From contig CANSSG010000003.1 in assembly GCA_947649615.1 (NCBI GenBank), forward strand, positions 62,001-126,000: a stretch of DNA of 64,000 nt, in the 5' to 3' direction. Numbering within the stretch: the first letter of the stretch is position 1; the number at the start of each line of letters is the position of its first letter. Of this stretch, positions 43,239-52,175 are shown piece after piece. The DNA is from an uncultured Clostridia bacterium. GTDB lineage: Bacteria > Bacillota > Clostridia > Oscillospirales > Oscillospiraceae. The notes beneath the pieces are model-generated. The model did not search any database and was not told where the DNA came from. It saw only the letters and a list, made by a program, of their open reading frames with translations. Made by a program: the position numbers and the translations under genes.

Positions 43239-44198
43239 TCAAATCCACAGCTTCGATACGGAAATCTCCTGGTAAATCCGCTCGATGGCCTCCGCGAACA
43301 TTGGCGCGACCGTCAGATATTTAATCTTTGCGCTCTTAGCCGGGTCGATGGCAGCGATGGTGTCCAGGAAAGCCAGTTCCTTAATCACGCTGCCGTTAAT
43401 CCGCTCGATGGCCGGGCCGGACAGTACGCCGTGGGACGCGCAGGCGTACACGCTGCGCGCGCCGCCCACCTCAACGATTGCCTTGGCCGCGTTGCACAGG
43501 CTCCCGGCGGTGTCCACCATGTCGTCAAAGAGGATGCAGTCCTTGCCCTCTACGTCCCCGATCACGTTCATGACCTCGCATTGGTTGGCCTTCTGGCGGC
43601 GCTTATCTACAATGGCAAGGTTCATATGCAGCTTTTGGGCGAAGGCCCGGGTGCGGGACACGGAGCCTACGTCAGGGGAAACCGCTACCATTTCCTCGCA
43701 CTTTTCTCCGAATTTTTTTGCGTAATAGTCCACAAAGACCGGATTGCCATATAGGTTGTCCACAGGGATGTCAAAGAAGCCCTGGATCTGGGCGGCGTGG
43801 AGGTCCATGGTCAGCACCCGGTCGGCCCCTGCCGCAGTCAGCATATTCGCCACCAGCTTCGCGGAGATGGGGTCCCGGGCCTTGGCCTTGCGGTCCTGGC
43901 GGGCATAGCCGAAATAGGGGATTACCGCCGTGATGCGGCCTGCCGACGCGCGCTTCATCGCGTCGATCATAACGAGCAGCTCCATCAGGTGATCGTTCAC
44001 CGGGCTGCTGGTGGATTGAACCAGGAATACGTCGGAACCACGGACGGACTCGTAGATGGACGCGAATACCTCTCCGTCGGAGAAATGTCCGATCTCTGCA
44101 TTGCCGAGCTGAATGCCAATCAGGCGGCAGATGTCCTTCGCCAGGTTCATATTGGCGTTGCCGCTGAAGACCTTCATATCTTTTCCATGTGAAATCAT
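43239..44198 (-). CDS. prs: ribose-phosphate pyrophosphokinase
   Basis: The 319-residue enzyme makes PRPP. It shows KVFSGNANMNLAKDI, PYFGYARQDRKAKARDPISA, VLTMDLHAAQIQGFF and the PRPP-binding DCILFDDMVDTAGSL. The ATG at 44198 is preferred over the one at 44210, since GAGAGG abuts the earlier ATG with no spacing. PRPP feeds the his genes, NAD salvage (pncB) and purine salvage in this window. Confidence 0.95.
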   Translation of the reverse strand: MISHGKDMKVFSGNANMNLAKDICRLIGIQLGNAEIGHFSDGEVFASIYESVRGSDVFLVQSTSSPVNDHLMELLVMIDAMKRASAGRITAVIPYFGYARQDRKAKARDPISAKLVANMLTAAGADRVLTMDLHAAQIQGFFDIPVDNLYGNPVFVDYYAKKFGEKCEEMVAVSPDVGSVSRTRAFAQKLHMNLAIVDKRRQKANQCEVMNVIGDVEGKDCILFDDMVDTAGSLCNAAKAIVEVGGARSVYACASHGVLSGPAIERINGSVIKELAFLDTIAAIDPAKSAKIKYLTVAPMFAEAIERIYQEISVSKLWI

Positions 44199-44242
44199 TT
44201 TTTCCAACATCCTCTCAAATCATCATTTTGTGTGAACGAACT

Positions 44243-44276
44243 GCCGGCGGGCTGTTTTCCATAAAACCCCGCCGGC
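44243..44276 (-). other. hairpin between GlmU-like gene and prs
   Basis: GCCGGCGGG (44243-44251) and CCCGCCGGC (44268-44276) form a 9-bp stem with a 16-nt loop. A T-run follows only on the plus strand (GCTTTTGAC), so on the minus strand it is more likely a processing or attenuation element within the glmU-prs transcript. Confidence 0.45.
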
Positions 44277-44317
44277 TTTTGACAAGGGCGGACGAAGCTT
44301 TTGTACCCGCTGTGCGC

Positions 44318-45361
44318 CTAGTCCTTAGGCTCCGGCTTCTTATGTAATGCCCTTTTGGCCTTGGCCCACCCGGGCTTGTTCTCCTGGCGGACCCTTGAAA
44401 TCGCCAGGGCGTCCGGTTCTACGTCTCCTGTAACGGTGGTGCCGGCGGCAATATAAGAGCCGTCCCCTACCGTCACGGGGGGAACCAGATTGGTGTTGCA
44501 CCCAATGAAAGCGTTGTCGCCGATGACGGTGCGGTGCTTGCGGAAGCCGTCGTAATTAGAGGTGATGGTGCCGCAGCCGAAGTTCACCCCCGCGCCCACG
44601 TCCGCGTCGCCTACATAGGTGAGGTGGCTCATTTTGGTATCCGGGCCGAATACCGCGTTCTTAATCTCCACAAAGGCCCCTACCTTGCACCTGTCCCCCA
44701 CCTGGCAGTTGGGGCGGATATGGGCGAATGGACCCACATGAACCTCCTTCCCCAGCTCGCTGCCGTACACCTGGGAAGCGTTGACCACGCAGCCGTCCCC
44801 AATGCGGCTGTCCTCCACCATGGCGTTAGGGCCGATTTCACAGTGCTCTCCCACCACTGTGTTCCCCCGCAGGATGGTTCCCGGCAGCAGGACCGTCCCC
44901 GCGCCGATGGTCACCCGGGGATCAATGTAGGTGTTGTCGATGTCCACCACCTTCACGCCTGTGCGCTGGTGGAACATGACGATCTCCTCCTTCACCGCCC
45001 GCCGGAGCCGCGCCAGCTCCGCCACCGTGCGGAAGGACAGCATCATGCTCCCCACCGGCAGCATCGCCTCATGCACCTCTTCGATCCAGCAGCCCCGGGC
45101 AAACTCGCCGATGTCCCGGCGGTAGTCCTCCTCCGTCCCCGCCACGGCGGCGGCTTCCTCCGGGAAGCAGGCGGCCGCGTCGTCCACATACTGCGCGTCG
45201 CAGACAACAAAAAACCGCCGGACGCCTTTTTTCAGCCACGCCCGCATACACCAGGTCAGAATGGGGCAGAATAGCGCGTCCTGCAGCATCAGGGGTTTCC
45301 CGTCATAAGTCTCCGCCGTATCCTCCGTCAGGAAGACCACGATACACTTTTTACTATCCAT
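44318..45361 (-). CDS. glmU: GlmU-like protein with intact acetyltransferase half and degenerate nucleotidyltransferase half
   Basis: The 347-residue protein is about 110 residues shorter than GlmU. The C-terminal half (from about residue 140) is a left-handed beta-helix with key GlmU acetyltransferase elements: SHLTYVGDADVGAGVNFGCG, TITSNYDGFRKHRTVIGD and TVGDGSYIAAGTTVTGDV. The N-terminal half (KKCIVVFLTEDTAETYDGKP...) lacks LAAGxGTRM, so it cannot be a normal uridylyltransferase. Its position upstream of prs and pth is that of glmU. It may only acetylate glucosamine-1-phosphate, with uridylylation done by another enzyme, or it may acetylate a different sugar. Confidence 0.75.
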   Translation of the reverse strand: MDSKKCIVVFLTEDTAETYDGKPLMLQDALFCPILTWCMRAWLKKGVRRFFVVCDAQYVDDAAACFPEEAAAVAGTEEDYRRDIGEFARGCWIEEVHEAMLPVGSMMLSFRTVAELARLRRAVKEEIVMFHQRTGVKVVDIDNTYIDPRVTIGAGTVLLPGTILRGNTVVGEHCEIGPNAMVEDSRIGDGCVVNASQVYGSELGKEVHVGPFAHIRPNCQVGDRCKVGAFVEIKNAVFGPDTKMSHLTYVGDADVGAGVNFGCGTITSNYDGFRKHRTVIGDNAFIGCNTNLVPPVTVGDGSYIAAGTTVTGDVEPDALAISRVRQENKPGWAKAKRALHKKPEPKD

Positions 45362-45609
45362 CTTTTCCGTACCTCCCTTCCCCGTATTGACTCCATTATA
45401 CCAGAAGCGTCCATTTATGCAAGTGGAATTTTGCCGGATAGGGAAAAATCTCCCGGCTTGTCAGGAAAACTGCCGGAAACTACCGGGGTGTGGGGCTTTT
45501 TGCACAAGGTTTTTGTGCCAAAAAAGGGAAAATTGGGTAGTTTCATGGGGTGGCAAAAAGTGGGGCTGCGGATTTGGTGAAATTTCCGAAAGAAATTCTT
45601 GGAATCCGC

Positions 45610-45638
45610 TTGAATTTGCAGAAGATTTGTTTTACAAT
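45610..45638 (+). promoter_or_regulatory. sigma-A promoter upstream of trmL
   Basis: TTGAAT (45610-45615), 17 bp and TACAAT (45633-45638) stand 58 bp before the trmL start. The remaining divergent gap (45362-45609) holds no gene; a GCACAA/TTGTGC stem flanked by T and A runs occurs near 45498-45525. Confidence 0.6.
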
Positions 45639-45695
45639 AACGCTGTTAAAAATCAGACGGACAAAATACGCCCGTCGGGAAGGCGGAAATGGGCC

Positions 45696-46187
45696 ATGCT
45701 GCACATCGTTCTGGTGGAACCGGAAATTCCGCCCAACTGCGGCAATATCGCCCGCACCTGCGCCGCCACCAGCAGCCGCCTGCACCTGGTTGAGCCTTTG
45801 GGCTTCGACGTGTCGGAGAAGGCGGTAAGGCGGGCGGGGCTGGATTACTGGCATCTGGTGAAGGTGGAAGTCCACCCCAGCCTGCCGGAGCTTTTCCGGA
45901 AATACCCCCAGGCAGGGCGCGACTTGTGGCTGGCGACCACCAAGGCCCCCATGGATTACAGCCAGGCCCGGTTTTCCCCGGACTGCTGGCTGTTTTTCGG
46001 GAAGGAGACGGCAGGGCTGCCATTGGCGTTCCGGGAGGAATACCGGGACCGGTGCCTGCGCATTCCTATGGCGGGGGATGCCCGCAGCCTCAACCTCGCC
46101 AACAGCGCCGCCATCCTCATTTATGAAGCCCTGCGGCAGAACGGGTTCCCCGGTCTGCTGGGCGTGGGCGAGATGGCGGGAACATGA
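45696..46187 (+). CDS. trmL: tRNA (cytidine(34)-2'-O)-methyltransferase
   Basis: The 163-residue SPOUT methyltransferase has the motif 1 start LVEPEIPPNCGNIARTCAA, LVEPLGFDV, GLDYWHLV and the trefoil knot WLFFGKETAGLP with RIPMAGDARSLNLANSAAI. It methylates the wobble nucleotide of tRNA-Leu. The ATG at 45696 is the first residue of the conserved N-terminus; no credible upstream extension exists despite a longer open frame. It precedes pgk by 53 bp. Confidence 0.92.
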   Translation: MLHIVLVEPEIPPNCGNIARTCAATSSRLHLVEPLGFDVSEKAVRRAGLDYWHLVKVEVHPSLPELFRKYPQAGRDLWLATTKAPMDYSQARFSPDCWLFFGKETAGLPLAFREEYRDRCLRIPMAGDARSLNLANSAAILIYEALRQNGFPGLLGVGEMAGT

Positions 46188-46189
46188 CA

Positions 46190-46218
46190 TTGCCAATCAA
46201 ACCAAATTGCATTATCGT
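46190..46218 (+). promoter_or_regulatory. possible pgk promoter
   Basis: TTGCCA (46190-46195), 17 bp and TATCGT (46213-46218) lie in the 53-bp trmL-pgk gap, with AAAGGAG just downstream. Confidence 0.45.
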
Positions 46219-46240
46219 TTGAAAGGAGCCGTACCAACAC

Positions 46241-47434
46241 ATGAATTACAACAAAAAGACCGTCAAGGATGTAGATGTGGCGGGCAAAAAGGTTTTGCTC
46301 CGCTGCGACTTCAACGTCCCCCAGGACAAGGCCACCGGCGCCATCACGGATGACAAGCGCATCCGCGCCGCCCTGCCCACGATCCAATACCTGCTGGATC
46401 AGGGCGCGGCGGTTATCGCCTGCTCCCACCTGGGCAAGCCCAAGGACGGGCCGGAGGAGAAATTCAGCCTGAAGCCTGTCGCCGTGCGCCTGGGCGAGCT
46501 GCTGGGCAAGGAGGTGGCTATGGCCGCCGACGTGGTGGGGCCGGACGCCAAGTCCAAGGCCGCCGCCTTGGCCCCCGGCCAGATTCTCCTGCTGGAAAAC
46601 ACCCGCTTTGAGAAGGGCGAGACCAAGAACGACCCCGCGCTGGCCAAGGCCATGGCTTCCCTGGCGGAGGTTTATGTCTCCGACGCCTTCGGCGCGGTCC
46701 ACCGCGCCCATGCGTCCACCGCCGGCGTGGCCGCTTACCTGCCCGCCGTTTCCGGCTTCCTTATTGAAAAGGAACTGGAAATCATGGGCGGCGCCCTGGC
46801 TGACCCCAAGCGGCCCCTGGTGGCTATCCTGGGCGGCAGCAAGGTGTCCTCCAAGATCGGCGTCATTAACCACCTCCTGGACATCGCCAACATGATCATC
46901 ATCGGCGGCGGCATGGCTTATACCTTTGCCAAGGCCCAGGGCGGCAGCGTTGGCACCAGCCTGCTGGAAGCCGACTGGCTGGATTACTGCAACGAGATGA
47001 TTGCCAAGGCCAAGGAGAAGGGCGTGGAGCTGCTCCTGCCTGTAGACACCCAGTGCGCCAAGGAGTTCTCCGCCGACGCCGTCCCCGAGCTGTTTGACAC
47101 CATGGCGATCCCCGACGACCGCATGGGCATGGACATCGGACCCAAGACCATCGCCAAATACACCGAAGCCGTCAAGGGCGCAGGCACCGTCATCTGGAAC
47201 GGGCCTATGGGCGTGTTTGAGTTCCCCAACTTCGCCGAAGGCACCCGGGCGGTGGCCAAGGCCCTGGCCGACACCGACGCCATTACCATCATCGGCGGCG
47301 GCGACAGCGCGGCGGCGGTGGCCCAGCTTGGCTATGCCGGCAAGATGACCCATATTTCCACCGGCGGCGGCGCTTCCCTGGAATTCTTGGAGGGCAAGGA
47401 GCTGCCCGGCGTAGCCTGCCTGCTGGATAAGTAA
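46241..47434 (+). CDS. pgk: phosphoglycerate kinase
   Basis: The 397-residue two-lobed kinase has [15 protein letters not shown], the nucleotide-binding [31 protein letters not shown] and the hinge [13 protein letters not shown]. It makes ATP from 1,3-bisphosphoglycerate in glycolysis. It heads pgk-tpiA-gpmI. Its codon use is strongly biased to GC-ending codons (GGC, GCC, AAG), as expected for a highly expressed gene. Confidence 0.97.
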   Translation: MNYNKKTVKDVDVAGKKVLLRCDFNVPQDKATGAITDDKRIRAALPTIQYLLDQGAAVIACSHLGKPKDGPEEKFSLKPVAVRLGELLGKEVAMAADVVGPDAKSKAAALAPGQILLLENTRFEKGETKNDPALAKAMASLAEVYVSDAFGAVHRAHASTAGVAAYLPAVSGFLIEKELEIMGGALADPKRPLVAILGGSKVSSKIGVINHLLDIANMIIIGGGMAYTFAKAQGGSVGTSLLEADWLDYCNEMIAKAKEKGVELLLPVDTQCAKEFSADAVPELFDTMAIPDDRMGMDIGPKTIAKYTEAVKGAGTVIWNGPMGVFEFPNFAEGTRAVAKALADTDAITIIGGGDSAAAVAQLGYAGKMTHISTGGGASLEFLEGKELPGVACLLDK

Positions 47435-47449
47435 GGGCTTTTTCGGGCC

Positions 47450-47468
47450 GGAGGGGGCCGCCCCCTCC
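47450..47468 (+). other. GC-rich hairpin between pgk and tpiA
   Basis: GGAGGGG (47450-47456) and CCCCTCC (47462-47468) form a 7-bp stem with a 5-nt loop, 16 nt after pgk. No T-run follows, so it may act in mRNA processing or stability. The stretch to 47533 is AT-rich and contains TATAAT at 47508, a possible tpiA promoter. Confidence 0.4.
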
Positions 47469-47533
47469 CCCGTTTGATATGATTCATTTATTTTTATAAA
47501 TTTCATATAATATGTAACAGGAGAAAGATCGAC

Positions 47534-48307
47534 ATGAACCGTAGATACCGCAAGACTATCATCGCTGGCAACTGGAAGATGAACAAAACCGCTACCGAGA
47601 CCAAGAAGTTCGCCGAGGAGCTGAAGCCCATCCTTCCCCGCGCCAAATGGTGCGAAGTCGTCGTATGCGTCCCCTTCGTCAACATCCCTGCCGCCCTGAA
47701 GGCGTTCAAGGATATGCGCGTGGCCGTGGGCGCGGAGAATCTGTACTTTGAACCCAGCGGCGCATACACCGGCGAGGTGTCTGCCGATATGCTCAAGGAC
47801 TTGGGCGTGAAGTATGTCATTATCGGCCACTCTGAGCGCCGCCAGTACTTTGGCGAAACTGACATCACCGTCAATAAGAAGGTCCATGCCGCCCTGGAAG
47901 CCGGCCTGCATCCCATTGTCTGCGTGGGCGAGAGCCTGGAGCAGCGGGAAATGGGCGTAACCATGGAGCTGATCGCCTTGCAGGTAAAGAGCGCCCTGTC
48001 CGGCGTGGCCCCCGAGAAGGTGCGCAAGTGCGTCATCGCCTATGAGCCTATCTGGGCCATCGGCACCGGCAAGACCGCCACCGCTGAGCAGGCCGCCGAG
48101 GTCTGCACCGCCATCCGCGCCACCATCCGCAACCTCTACGGCGCACGGGTGGCCCGTTCCATCACCATCCAGTACGGCGGCTCCATGAATCCCAAGAACG
48201 CCGCAGAGCTGCTGGCCCAGCCCGATGTGGACGGCGGCCTGATCGGGGGCGCCGCCCTGAAGCCCGACCAGTTCGTTGATATCATCAACGCCGCCAATCA
48301 GGAGTAA
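47534..48307 (+). CDS. tpiA: triose-phosphate isomerase
   Basis: The 257-residue barrel shows the three catalytic elements: GNWKMNKTATETKKF (Lys), VIIGHSERRQYFGE (His) and IAYEPIWAIGTGKTA (Glu), plus the closing YGGSMNPKNAAELL and GGLIGGAALKPDQF. It interconverts dihydroxyacetone phosphate and glyceraldehyde-3-phosphate. AGGAGAAAG precedes the ATG. Codon bias is as strong as in pgk. Confidence 0.97.
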   Translation: MNRRYRKTIIAGNWKMNKTATETKKFAEELKPILPRAKWCEVVVCVPFVNIPAALKAFKDMRVAVGAENLYFEPSGAYTGEVSADMLKDLGVKYVIIGHSERRQYFGETDITVNKKVHAALEAGLHPIVCVGESLEQREMGVTMELIALQVKSALSGVAPEKVRKCVIAYEPIWAIGTGKTATAEQAAEVCTAIRATIRNLYGARVARSITIQYGGSMNPKNAAELLAQPDVDGGLIGGAALKPDQFVDIINAANQE

Positions 48308-48318
48308 TTCCTCAGGAG

Positions 48319-48350
48319 AAGCAGTACCCGTGAAGCAGCGGGTACTGCTT
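48319..48350 (+). other. 12-bp hairpin between tpiA and gpmI
   Basis: AAGCAGTACCCG (48319-48330) and CGGGTACTGCTT (48339-48350) are exact reverse complements with an 8-nt loop, 12 nt after tpiA. Only TTCC follows, so termination is probably weak, letting gpmI be read at a lower level or from its own promoter. Confidence 0.5.
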
Positions 48351-48391
48351 TCCACGCGGAAGCTACTTTTTAAGAAATTCGAGGGTTATTT

Positions 48392-49900
48392 ATGAATAAA
48401 ACACCGACTACTCTGATTATTATGGACGGTTTCGGGATGCGGGAAGACACCAACGGCAACGCCGTCGTCCACGCGAAAACCCCCGTTCTGGATAAGCTGT
48501 TCGCCCAGTGCCAGCATACCACCCTGTCCGCTTCCGGACTGGACGTAGGCCTGCCCGACGGGCAGATGGGCAACAGCGAGGTGGGACATACGAACATCGG
48601 CGGGGGCCGCGTGGTCTACCAGGACCTCCCCCGCATCACCCGCTCCATCGAGGACGGCAGCTTTTTTGAAAACCCCGCCTACTGCGCCGCTATGGACGCC
48701 TGCCTGAAAAACGGCAGCTCCCTCCATCTTTACGGCCTGCTCTCCGATGGCGGCGTACACTCCCACAACACCCATCTGTGGGCGCTGCTGCGGATGGCGA
48801 AGCAGCGGGGGGTGGAGAAGGTCTATATCCACGCTTTCCTGGACGGGCGCGACGTCTCCCCCACCAGCGGCAAGGGCTTTGTGGCCGAGACGGTTGAGAA
48901 GTGCAGAGAAATTGGCGTAGGTAAGATTGCCACCGTTATGGGCCGCTACTACGCCATGGACCGGGACAAACGCTGGGACCGCGTGGAGCAGGCCTACGAC
49001 GCCATGGTCTATGGCCGGGGCGTACAGAACTCCGACCCGGTAGACGCTGTGGCCAAAAGCTACGCCAACAACGTCACCGACGAGTTTGTGGAGCCTGTGG
49101 TCTGCGATGGCGAAGGGATGATCAGCGATAACGACAGCATCATCTTCTTTAACTTCCGCCCCGACCGGGCGCGGGAAATCACCCGGGTATTCGTAGACCC
49201 GGAGTTTGACGGGTTTAACCGGGAAATCTTCCCCCTCACCTACGTCTGCACCACCGAGTATGACGCCACCATGCCCAACGTCCAGGTGGCTTTCCCCCGC
49301 ATCCGGGTGGCCAACGGCCTGGGCGAGTACCTGAGCACGATGGGCATGACCCAGCTCCGTATTGCGGAGACGGAGAAGTACGCCCATGTCACCTTCTTCT
49401 TCAACGGCGGCGTGGAAGCCGTGTTCCCCGGCGAGGACCGTGTGCTGGTGGCGTCCCCCAAGGTGGCTACCTATGACCTACAGCCGGAAATGAGCGCCGT
49501 GGAGGTAACGGACAAGTGCGTGGAGCGCATTGAGTCCGGGAATTATGACGTCATCATCCTCAACTTCGCCAACTGCGACATGGTGGGCCACACCGGCGTG
49601 TATGAAGCCGCCGTGAAGGCGGTGGAAACCGTCGATACCTGCGTGGGCCGCGTGGTGGACGCCACCCGTGCGATGGGCGGCATCGCCATGATTACCGCCG
49701 ACCACGGCAACGCCGAGGAAATGCGGAAGAACGACGGCTCCCCCATGACCGCCCATACCACCAATCTGGTGCCTTTTATCCTGGTAGGTTCCGATGCCAA
49801 GCTGCATCCGGGCCGTCTGGCGGACATCGCGCCGACGATTCTGGATATGATGGGCCTGGCCTGCCCGCCGGAAATGGACGGAAAGAGCTTAATTGACTGA
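48392..49900 (+). CDS. gpmI: 2,3-bisphosphoglycerate-independent phosphoglycerate mutase
   Basis: The 502-residue manganese enzyme of the alkaline-phosphatase superfamily has LIIMDGFGMREDTNGNAV, the catalytic Ser in PDGQMGNSEVGHTNIG, HAFLDGRDVSPTSGKGF, NCDMVGHTGVYEAAV and ITADHGNAEEM. It interconverts 3- and 2-phosphoglycerate, continuing the glycolytic order pgk-tpiA-gpmI. Enolase and the dehydrogenase gapA are not in the window. Confidence 0.97.
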   Translation: MNKTPTTLIIMDGFGMREDTNGNAVVHAKTPVLDKLFAQCQHTTLSASGLDVGLPDGQMGNSEVGHTNIGGGRVVYQDLPRITRSIEDGSFFENPAYCAAMDACLKNGSSLHLYGLLSDGGVHSHNTHLWALLRMAKQRGVEKVYIHAFLDGRDVSPTSGKGFVAETVEKCREIGVGKIATVMGRYYAMDRDKRWDRVEQAYDAMVYGRGVQNSDPVDAVAKSYANNVTDEFVEPVVCDGEGMISDNDSIIFFNFRPDRAREITRVFVDPEFDGFNREIFPLTYVCTTEYDATMPNVQVAFPRIRVANGLGEYLSTMGMTQLRIAETEKYAHVTFFFNGGVEAVFPGEDRVLVASPKVATYDLQPEMSAVEVTDKCVERIESGNYDVIILNFANCDMVGHTGVYEAAVKAVETVDTCVGRVVDATRAMGGIAMITADHGNAEEMRKNDGSPMTAHTTNLVPFILVGSDAKLHPGRLADIAPTILDMMGLACPPEMDGKSLID

Positions 49901-49916
49901 TTTCCAATGATTTACA

Positions 49917-49949
49917 AAAGGAGTGCGCGGTGGCGCACTCCTTTATTTT
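49917..49949 (+). terminator. gpmI terminator
   Basis: AAAGGAGTGCGC and GCGCACTCCTTT form a 12-bp perfect stem with a GGTG loop, followed by ATTTTG, 16 nt past gpmI. Confidence 0.92.
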
Positions 49950-49978
49950 GTAAAATAACAAAAAATTCTCCTTCCCTG

Positions 49979-50007
49979 TTGTCATTTTCCGTGCAATGTG
50001 TTACAAT
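49979..50007 (+). promoter_or_regulatory. sigma-A promoter of the beta-CASP hydrolase gene
   Basis: TTGTCA (49979-49984), 17 bp and TACAAT (50002-50007), 31 bp before the start codon at 50038. Confidence 0.65.
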
Positions 50008-50037
50008 ATTCTTACACAGAAATAAGGAGGCCATCTC

Positions 50038-51630
50038 ATGAAACTGTATTTCTTCGGTGCAGACCAGTGCGTGACAGGAAGCTGCCATTGCCTGGAAGTG
50101 AACGGAAAGCGAATTTTGATCGACTGTGGCTTGCAGCAGGGGCGCGATGAAATCGACAACCATGAGCTGCCCTTCGAGCCGAATACCATCGACTACATCC
50201 TCATTACCCATTCGCATATCGACCACAGCGGCCGGGTACCCATGCTTGTTAAGCACGGCTTCACCGGCCAGATCTGGACCACCCGCCTGACGGCAAGGCT
50301 GCTGGAAATCATGCTCATCGACAGCGCCTATATCCAGATGTCCGACGCGGAATATGAAAACCGCCGCAACCAGCGCGCCGGCCGCCCCTTCGTGGAGCCT
50401 ATCTACACCGTGGAGGACGCCATGCGCACCATGGCCTATGTACATACCTGCGACTACGACCACGAAGTCGGGCTGTGCGAGGGCGTCACCGCCACCTTCA
50501 CCGACGCGGGGCATCTGCTGGGGTCCGCCAGCATCACCCTGGAACTGCATGAGGACGGCGTACGCAAGACCATCGTGTTCTCCGGCGACATCGGCAACAT
50601 TAACCAGCCCATTATCCGCGACCCGGTGCTGCTCAAGCGGGCGGACTATGTGGTCATGGAATCCACCTACGGCGACCGGAACCACCAGGAGGTGTGGAGT
50701 TACACCTCAGAGTTGGCGAAGGTCATTGACCGTACCTTGGGACGGGGCGGCAATGTTATCATTCCCGCCTTTGCCGTAGGGCGTACGCAGGAAATCCTAT
50801 ACTTCCTGCGGCGCATCAAGCAGGAGCATCTGGTTCATTCCGTGGAGGACTTCCCTGTCTACATCGACTCCCCCCTTGCCAGCAAGGCCACCACCATCTT
50901 CTGCGGCGACTTGCGGGGCTACCTGGATGAAGAAGCCTTGGCGCTGGTGAAAAACGGCGTGGACATGTTCTCCTTCCCCGGCCTGCGTCTGACGGAGTCT
51001 CTTGAGGAGTCGAAAATGCTCAACGCCGACCGGACGCCGAAGGTGATTATCTCCGCCTCCGGCATGTGCGACGCCGGGCGTGTCCGCCACCATTTGAAAT
51101 ACAACCTCTGGCGCAGGGAATGCACCATCGTCTTCGTAGGCTATCAAGGCGAAGGCACCTTGGGCCGCGCACTGCTCAACGGTGCGCAGGAAGTGAAGCT
51201 TTTTGGCGAGGAAGTGGCCGTTCTGGCGGAAATTGAGAACTTTAAAGGCCTGTCCAGCCATGCCGACCGGGATCACCTGCTGGAGTGGGCGAAATCCTTT
51301 ACCAATCCCACCCACTTCTTCGTGGTTCACGGTGACCGGGAGGTGGCCCCTTATTTCGCCGACAGCCTGGTCCGGCTGGGCTACCACGCCCATGCCCCTC
51401 AATATACAGAAGTCTACGACCTGGCGGAAAACAAGATGCTCGACACCGGCTACCTGCCTGAGCGGAAGGTCATGACGCCCACCGGCAAGGTCTCCGCCCC
51501 CTATCAGCGTCTTGTGTCTGTCGGCAAGCTGCTCCAGGAGGTCATTGCCCGCAGTAAGGGCCGTGCCAACCGGGATCTGGGCCACTTCGCCGATCAGATC
51601 AAGCAGTTGATTGAAAAGTGGGAAGCGTAA
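50038..51630 (+). CDS. MBL-fold beta-CASP RNA metallohydrolase
   Basis: The 530-residue protein has the metallo-beta-lactamase core (GSCHCLEVNGKRILIDCGL, ITHSHIDHSGRVPML, TFTDAGHLLGSAS, IVFSGDIGN), a beta-CASP insert (VVMESTYGDRNHQE, IIPAFAVGRTQEILYFL, PKVIISASGMCDAGRV) and the closing LSSHADRDHLLEWAKSF. The last 70 residues are a charged, coiled-coil-prone tail. It resembles the YsH1/CPSF73-type bacterial homologues rather than RNase J; an RNA substrate is likely but unproven. AAGGAGG precedes the ATG. Confidence 0.9.
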   Translation: MKLYFFGADQCVTGSCHCLEVNGKRILIDCGLQQGRDEIDNHELPFEPNTIDYILITHSHIDHSGRVPMLVKHGFTGQIWTTRLTARLLEIMLIDSAYIQMSDAEYENRRNQRAGRPFVEPIYTVEDAMRTMAYVHTCDYDHEVGLCEGVTATFTDAGHLLGSASITLELHEDGVRKTIVFSGDIGNINQPIIRDPVLLKRADYVVMESTYGDRNHQEVWSYTSELAKVIDRTLGRGGNVIIPAFAVGRTQEILYFLRRIKQEHLVHSVEDFPVYIDSPLASKATTIFCGDLRGYLDEEALALVKNGVDMFSFPGLRLTESLEESKMLNADRTPKVIISASGMCDAGRVRHHLKYNLWRRECTIVFVGYQGEGTLGRALLNGAQEVKLFGEEVAVLAEIENFKGLSSHADRDHLLEWAKSFTNPTHFFVVHGDREVAPYFADSLVRLGYHAHAPQYTEVYDLAENKMLDTGYLPERKVMTPTGKVSAPYQRLVSVGKLLQEVIARSKGRANRDLGHFADQIKQLIEKWEA

Positions 51631-51698
51631 AGTGGCGTAAAACTGTACGCAGAAAAAGCGGCCCATGGGCGGTTCGAGGAGGTACTGGCCCCCTCCCC

Positions 51699-51830
51699 TG
51701 CCCGGCGGATATCCGCCAGCACCCCATACTTTTTCATTCCCCGCAGCACAGTCTTAGGGGTGCAGTGGATGCCCTGATCCTTCAGCCACAGCCCCATCCG
51801 TCTACAACCACAAGTCTGCCGGACGTGGGG
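51699..51830 (-). pseudogene. remnant of an IS3-family transposase (HTH_21 segment of OrfB)
   Basis: About 40 residues on the minus strand (GCRRMGLWLKDQGIHCTPKT followed by VLRGMKKYGVLADIRR) match the helix-turn-helix at the N-terminus of IS3-group OrfB transposases. Sequence after IRR and before CGCRR is unrelated, and no integrase core, terminal repeats or target duplication are seen. It is a decayed fragment. It lies in a gene-poor stretch from 51631 to 52175. Confidence 0.7.
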
Positions 51831-51920
51831 CCTTGCCTGGACCCCTGCTACCTGCTTTCTCTGCTTGCATCTGCTTCCAATTCTTGTATCTTTATGTAAT
51901 TGCATTTCTCTATATTACGA

Positions 51921-51960
51921 CCCCCTGTGTAGTCTTATTTTCCTACACAGGGGGCCTTTT
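51921..51960 (+). terminator. 12-bp terminator in the island near the IS3 remnant
   Basis: CCCCCTGTGTAG (51921-51932) and CTACACAGGGGG (51943-51954) pair exactly around a 10-nt loop, followed by CCTTTT. It is far (290 bp) from the hydrolase stop, so it may be a leftover from the mobile element or end a read-through transcript. The rest of 51961-52175 is AT-rich with no credible gene. Confidence 0.6.
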
Positions 51961-52175
51961 GTCAATTGTCCGGTTTTACTGGAGCGGTTCACACATCCAC
52001 TGTGCTCCCTTCATTTTCCGACTCCCTTTTCTGGCTCTTTCATTGCCCTGTCTGGGAGTCTATCTTTTTTCCTCCTTCGCCACAAAACTGCATTTTTTCT
52101 CGGCCTTTTCTTTCATTTCATCACTGGTGATGAGACTACTTTCCGCAACAGATGATCCTTCAGTACCAAAGCGTC

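Noticed and set aside
45387-45695. In-frame upstream extension of trmL
   Set aside because: The SPOUT N-terminus begins at 45696, and the upstream part crosses the promoter and has no conserved residues.
43185-48350. Relation between the two GTACCC-containing hairpins at 43185-43215 and 48319-48350
   Set aside because: Only six to eight bases are shared and the contexts differ, so a common repeat family is not supported.
46121-48355. Minus-strand open frame of about 744 codons opposite pgk and tpiA
   Set aside because: It is antisense to two fully conserved glycolytic genes whose strong GC-ending codon bias removes stops on the other strand. It has no family pattern.
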